Shown here in pieces: positions 5,855-5,872 of a DNA stretch of 5,872 nt; the first letter of the stretch is position 1, and each line of letters starts with the position of its first letter. The position numbers and the translations under genes are program-made. A model generated the notes under the pieces. It was given only the letters and a program-made list of their open reading frames with translations. It was not told where the DNA came from and did not search any database. The DNA is from Bacteroidota bacterium. Its GTDB lineage: Bacteria > Bacteroidota > Bacteroidia > Chitinophagales > UBA2359. The DNA is taken from NCBI GenBank assembly GCA_020629895.1, contig JAHDCM010000249.1:1-5872 (forward strand), read 5' to 3'.

Positions 5855-5872
5855 GATACATAGTGTCATTTT

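Overview
The window looks like chromosomal DNA from a Bacteroidota bacterium, possibly a marine Saprospiria- or Cytophagia-type lineage; the lineage guess is tentative. The grounds are AT-rich spacers, start codons without a Shine-Dalgarno sequence, two exact matches to the Bacteroidota -7 promoter box TAnnTTTG, and protein families typical of that phylum's envelope.

Layout. Bases 1-86 hold the last 27 codons of a plus-strand gene that enters from the left. Bases 87-413 have no convincing gene but contain a GC-richer patch (about 300-350) with two small hairpins. A minus-strand gene (518-1357) encodes a secreted lytic transglycosylase with a C-terminal EF-hand-type calcium loop. It ends at a textbook terminator (414-444) and is preceded by a leader (about 1374-1468) whose segments can pair in mutually exclusive ways, like an attenuator. 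A second minus-facing terminator (1585-1614) has no visible gene feeding it. After a long AT-rich, T-skewed spacer comes a small plus-strand gene (2062-2391) for a TerB-like helical protein. Last is a 1025-residue plus-strand gene (2638-5715) that joins a signal peptide, a gluzincin-type HExxH metallopeptidase domain, a TolB/PD40-type beta-propeller and an Omp85/BamA-type outer-membrane barrel in one chain. It is followed 20 bases later by a 76-nt hairpin with a 36-bp stem (5736-5811).

The genes do not form one operon. The transglycosylase is divergent from the other two, and the two plus-strand genes are 246 bp apart with a promoter candidate between them. Two of the three complete products work in the cell envelope (peptidoglycan cleavage; outer-membrane or periplasmic processing), but nothing here shows that they act together. 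The best candidates for unusual biology are the peptidase-propeller-barrel fusion, the attenuator-like leader and the very long hairpin.
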